Source: Leucothrix mucor (GTDB lineage: Bacteria > Pseudomonadota > Gammaproteobacteria > Thiotrichales > Thiotrichaceae). Taken from it: DNA of 9,705 nt. This document shows positions 6,796 through 9,705 of the stretch, piece after piece. Position 1 is the stretch's first letter; every line of letters begins with the position of its first letter. The position numbers were made by a program, and so were the translations under genes. Under the pieces are notes generated by a model. It did not search any database and was not told where the DNA came from. It saw nothing but the letters and a program-made list of their open reading frames with translations. The stretch covers positions 1 to 9,705 of the forward strand of contig DQUJ01000109.1 in NCBI GenBank assembly GCA_015662325.1. Direction: 5' to 3'.

Positions 6796-6798
6796 AAT
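6782..6798 (-). repeat. Right arm of the 17-bp perfect inverted repeat
   Basis: TTTTTCGTGGTTAAAAT is the exact reverse complement of 5540-5556 and coincides with the end of repeat copy B. Confidence 0.85.
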
Positions 6799-6853
6799 TT
6801 CTTTTCTTAAGCAACCTAAAATTTGGTTTTCTCGCAGCAAAGAAAGAAGTAGG

Positions 6854-6880
6854 CATTCCCACGCGGAGCATGGGAACGAG
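6854..6880. repeat. Dispersed hairpin repeat downstream of metH
   Basis: TTCCCA (6856-6861) and TGGGAA (6871-6876) form a 6-bp stem around CGCGGAGCA. With G instead of A at 6870 the stem would be 8 bp. The sequence matches a short hairpin repeat I know from many bacterial genomes (TTCCCACGCGGAGCGTGGGAA). It sits just past the metH stop, and on the minus strand it could act as an imperfect terminator or mRNA 3'-end stabiliser, though no long U tract follows. Confidence 0.7.
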
Positions 6881-6887
6881 ATGAAAT

Positions 6888-9705
6888 TTACCCCAAATTA
6901 GGCGCTAGCCATCTTTCTGCGGTTAGTAAATCCCAGCCTTTTCGCTTGGCGTAGTCTTCTAATTGATCTTGTTGAATTTGGGCGACGGCGAAGAAGCGGC
7001 TTTCTGGATAAGAGAAAATCCAGCCTGATACTGCGGCGCCGGGGTACATGGCGTAGCTTGATGTTAATTGCATACCGATATTTTCTTCAACTTGCATCAA
7101 ATCCCAAATAACTTGTTTTTCACTGTGCACCGGACACGCTGGATACCCCGGTGCAGGGCGAATCCCTTGGTATTTTTCGCGGATTAACTCGTTGTTATCA
7201 AACGTTTCATCCCTGGCAAAGCCCCAATATTCTTTACGTGTTTTTTGATGCAAATATTCTGCAAATGCTTCGGCTAATCGGTCACAAACCGCTTGCAATA
7301 AAATAGCGTTGTAATCATCGTTATTTGCTTTATAACGTTCTGCCACTTCACGCTCACCAATGCCGCCAGTTACCGCAAATGCACCAAGGTAATCGGCAAC
7401 ACCTGATGATTTAGGCGCAATGTAATCACTTAAACAATGATTAACAAACGGTGGTTTCTTTTCTGTTTGTTGGCGCAGTTGATTACTAATTTGTAAGATT
7501 TCAGTACGCGATTCATCGGTATAAATTTCAACATCATCTTCAACGCTGTTTGCAGGGAAAATACCGACAATGCCCGATGCGGAAATTTCCCCTTCGGCTT
7601 CAACCGTATCAAGCATCGCGAGTGCATCTTTAAACAAACTCGTTGCTTCAACACCAACGACGTCATCGCTTAAAATGCGAGGGTACTTACCAGCAAGACC
7701 CCATGTCATAAAGAAAGGCGTCCAATCAATATAATCACGTAAAACCTTAATCGACATTTTTTTAATCACTTGCACGCCGAGCTGATTTGGCACGGGCGGC
7801 GTGTAAGTTGACCAATCTATTCGGGCTTTGTTTGCACGCGCACATTGCAAAGAAACAGGTGCGCTACGTGGGCGTTTTTTGGCATATTGTTCACGAACGC
7901 GTTCATAATCTAATGCCAGTTTTTCAACAAATTCAGGCTTATGTTTCGGGCTTAATAATTTCTGACAAACGCCCACTGCGCGTGAAGCATTGGAAACATA
8001 CACCACTGGTTCATCGTAATTCTGCTCAATTTTAACCGCGGTATGCGCTTTTGATGTTGTTGCACCGCCAATTAATAAAGGTAGTTTTAAACCTTGCCGT
8101 TGCATCTCTTTGGCAACATACACCATTTCATTTAATGAGGGGGTGATCAGCCCTGATAAGCCGATCATATCTGCATTTTCTGCCAATGCTGTTTTAATGA
8201 TTGTTTCAGTGGGCACCATCACGCCTAAATCAATAATTTCGTAGTTATTACACTGTAATATTACGCCGACAATATTTTTACCAATATCGTGTACATCACC
8301 TTTCACCGTCGCCATCAGAATCTTACCGTTGGTCGCACCTTTCTCTTTCGTCAGTTCAATATAAGGGTTTAAATATGCGACCGCTTGTTTCATCACACGC
8401 GCGGATTTAACGACTTGCGGTAAGAACATTTTACCTTCACCAAAGAGATCCCCGACAATGTTCATACCATCCATTAACGGGCCTTCAATCACTTCAATCG
8501 ACTTATCTGCATTTAATCGTGCAAGCTCTGTATCTTCTTCGATAAATTCGCTAATACCTTTTACTAAGGCATGCGCGATACGTTCATTAACAGGTAAATT
8601 TCGCCATTCAAGTGCTTTACCATCATCGACTTTTCCGACCGCATCATGGCGATATTTATCTGCAATTTCGAGTAAATCATCGGTTGCGGTATCACTTTTA
8701 TTTAACACAACCGCTTCCACTGCTGCTTTTAATTCAGCGGGTATATCATCGTAAATTGCAAGTTGGGCAGCATTAACGATGCCCATATCCATACCATTTT
8801 TAAAACAGTAATAAAGGAAAACGGCATGAATGGCTTCACGCACAGGGTTGTTACCACGAAATGAAAATGACACATTAGAAACGCCACCTGAAATCATCGC
8901 GTGCGGTAAGTTCTCTTTAATATCTTTAACTGCTTCAATAAAATCAACGGCGTAATTATTATGCTCTTCAATCCCTGTTGCTACTGCAAAAATATTAGGA
9001 TCGAAAATAATATCTTCTGGCGGAAAGCCCACTTCATTCACTAAAATGTCATACGATTTTTTACAAATTTCAAACTTACGTTCTCGTGTATCGGCTTGCC
9101 CTTTTTCATCAAAGGCCATCACGATCATGGCAAAGCCATAACGGCGAATTAAACGCGCTTGACGTTTAAAGTTTTCCACGCCTTCTTTCATACTGATTGA
9201 GTTTACAATACCCTTACCTTGCACGCATTTCAGCCCTTCTTCTAAAATTTCCCATTTAGAAGAATCGACCATAATTGGCACGCGTGAAATATCAGGCTCA
9301 GAGGCACACAGATTTAAAAATCGTTTCATCGCATACAATGAATCAAGCATCGCTTCATCCATATTAATATCGATAACATCCGCACCAGCCTTAACTTGAT
9401 GAAGCGCAACATCTAGCGCTTCATCATAAAGCTCATCTTTAATTAAGCGTTTAAATCGCGCTGATCCTGTGACATTGGTTCGCTCGCCGACATTTTGAAA
9501 AAGTGATGATTTTCTGATCGTCAAGGCTTCTAGACCACTTAAACGACACGCAACTTCTATTTCAGGCAAGGCTCGAGGGGTAATATCTTTAACCACATCG
9601 TACATTGCTTGGATATGCGCAGGCGTGGTGCCACAACAGCCCCCAACCATATTTAAAAAGCCACTTTCAGCCCATTCTTTGATGTGCTCCGCCATATCGC
9701 TGGCA
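6888..9705 (-). CDS. metH: Cobalamin-dependent methionine synthase (3' part; 5' end beyond window)
   Basis: MetH transfers the methyl group of 5-methyltetrahydrofolate to homocysteine through methylcobalamin, in the cytoplasm. About 938 of some 1227 codons are visible, collinear with E. coli MetH at an offset of about 290. The homocysteine domain is cut by the edge, but its last zinc ligands GGCCGT (9627-9644) are present. The pterin domain follows ([15 protein letters not shown], then [17 protein letters not shown]). Next is the cobalamin cap and Rossmann domain with GDVHDIGKN, where the His (position 469 from the first internal Met at 9695) is the cobalt ligand DxHxxG. The reactivation domain comes last with the SAM-binding RPAPGYP and the family-like end ERWLAPNLG. 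The frame has no lesion and continues upstream of 9695 (A-S-D) to the edge, so the ATG there is internal. Any riboswitch or promoter lies outside the window. It is functional as far as seen. Confidence 0.97.
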   Translation of the reverse strand, partial: ASDMAEHIKEWAESGFLNMVGGCCGTTPAHIQAMYDVVKDITPRALPEIEVACRLSGLEALTIRKSSLFQNVGERTNVTGSARFKRLIKDELYDEALDVALHQVKAGADVIDINMDEAMLDSLYAMKRFLNLCASEPDISRVPIMVDSSKWEILEEGLKCVQGKGIVNSISMKEGVENFKRQARLIRRYGFAMIVMAFDEKGQADTRERKFEICKKSYDILVNEVGFPPEDIIFDPNIFAVATGIEEHNNYAVDFIEAVKDIKENLPHAMISGGVSNVSFSFRGNNPVREAIHAVFLYYCFKNGMDMGIVNAAQLAIYDDIPAELKAAVEAVVLNKSDTATDDLLEIADKYRHDAVGKVDDGKALEWRNLPVNERIAHALVKGISEFIEEDTELARLNADKSIEVIEGPLMDGMNIVGDLFGEGKMFLPQVVKSARVMKQAVAYLNPYIELTKEKGATNGKILMATVKGDVHDIGKNIVGVILQCNNYEIIDLGVMVPTETIIKTALAENADMIGLSGLITPSLNEMVYVAKEMQRQGLKLPLLIGGATTSKAHTAVKIEQNYDEPVVYVSNASRAVGVCQKLLSPKHKPEFVEKLALDYERVREQYAKKRPRSAPVSLQCARANKARIDWSTYTPPVPNQLGVQVIKKMSIKVLRDYIDWTPFFMTWGLAGKYPRILSDDVVGVEATSLFKDALAMLDTVEAEGEISASGIVGIFPANSVEDDVEIYTDESRTEILQISNQLRQQTEKKPPFVNHCLSDYIAPKSSGVADYLGAFAVTGGIGEREVAERYKANNDDYNAILLQAVCDRLAEAFAEYLHQKTRKEYWGFARDETFDNNELIREKYQGIRPAPGYPACPVHSEKQVIWDLMQVEENIGMQLTSSYAMYPGAAVSGWIFSYPESRFFAVAQIQQDQLEDYAKRKGWDLLTAERWLAPNLG

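Noticed and set aside
6452..6798. CRISPR array
   Set aside because: There are only two diverged copies of modules with unequal spacers and no cas genes.
6460..6840. 126-residue minus-strand reading frame over the repeats
   Set aside because: It consists of translated repeat modules (two LTTK-type stretches from the CACGAAAA motif), has no Shine-Dalgarno or family resemblance, and crosses both repeat copies; I treat it as non-coding.
7430..8754. Antisense and alternate-frame reading frames within metH, and similar ones within mrcA (for example 1739-1996 and 2791-3067)
   Set aside because: They overlap strongly conserved enzyme domains, look like no known protein and have no ribosome binding sites.
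9696..9705. metH start at the ATG at 9695
   Set aside because: The frame stays open upstream and the sequence falls inside the homocysteine-binding domain, so the gene simply runs off the window.

Overview
The window comes from a low-GC gammaproteobacterium. The proteins closely resemble those of the Vibrio/Psychromonas/Enterobacterales side of the class: PilM divergent from penicillin-binding protein 1A, a YijD/DUF1422 membrane protein, a YcbX-type MOSC plus ferredoxin protein, and a cobalamin-dependent methionine synthase that is nearly collinear with E. coli MetH. The genus cannot be fixed from the sequence.

Layout. Positions 1-507 (minus) hold the 5' part of pilM, the first gene of the type IV pilus inner-membrane platform. 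It is broken by an exact 26-bp tandem duplication. A 218-bp divergent promoter region separates it from mrcA/ponA (726-3350, plus), an intact bifunctional peptidoglycan synthase. A small four-helix membrane protein of the YijD family follows (3466-3816, plus) and ends at a strong bidirectional terminator (3823-3864). On the other side of the terminator, convergent to it, is an unrecognised 161-residue soluble protein (3871-4356, minus). It is divergent from a ycbX homologue (4417-5507, plus) that has decayed through one nonsense codon and one frameshift.

Positions 5508-6887 form an accessory scar with no intact gene. It contains a ParE-family toxin whose 5' end was cut off by an IS3-family insertion, then the decayed remnant of that IS (about 5936-6355). 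After this come two diverged copies of a compound dispersed repeat and a dispersed hairpin of the TTCCCACGC-GGAGC-TGGGAA type. A 17-bp perfect inverted repeat made from the dispersed-repeat motif brackets most of the scar (5540-6798). From 6888 to the right edge (minus) runs the 3' three quarters of metH, apparently intact, with its 5' end outside the window.

Taken together, two housekeeping genes (peptidoglycan synthesis and methionine synthesis) are well preserved, while four accessory loci (pilM, ycbX, parE and the transposase) are all broken by different types of lesion. This looks like a genome undergoing gene loss and repeat expansion, although the pilM lesion could be reversible or an assembly artefact. 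I found no convincing new multi-gene system. The most noteworthy items are the pilM tandem duplication and the IS/toxin/dispersed-repeat scar.
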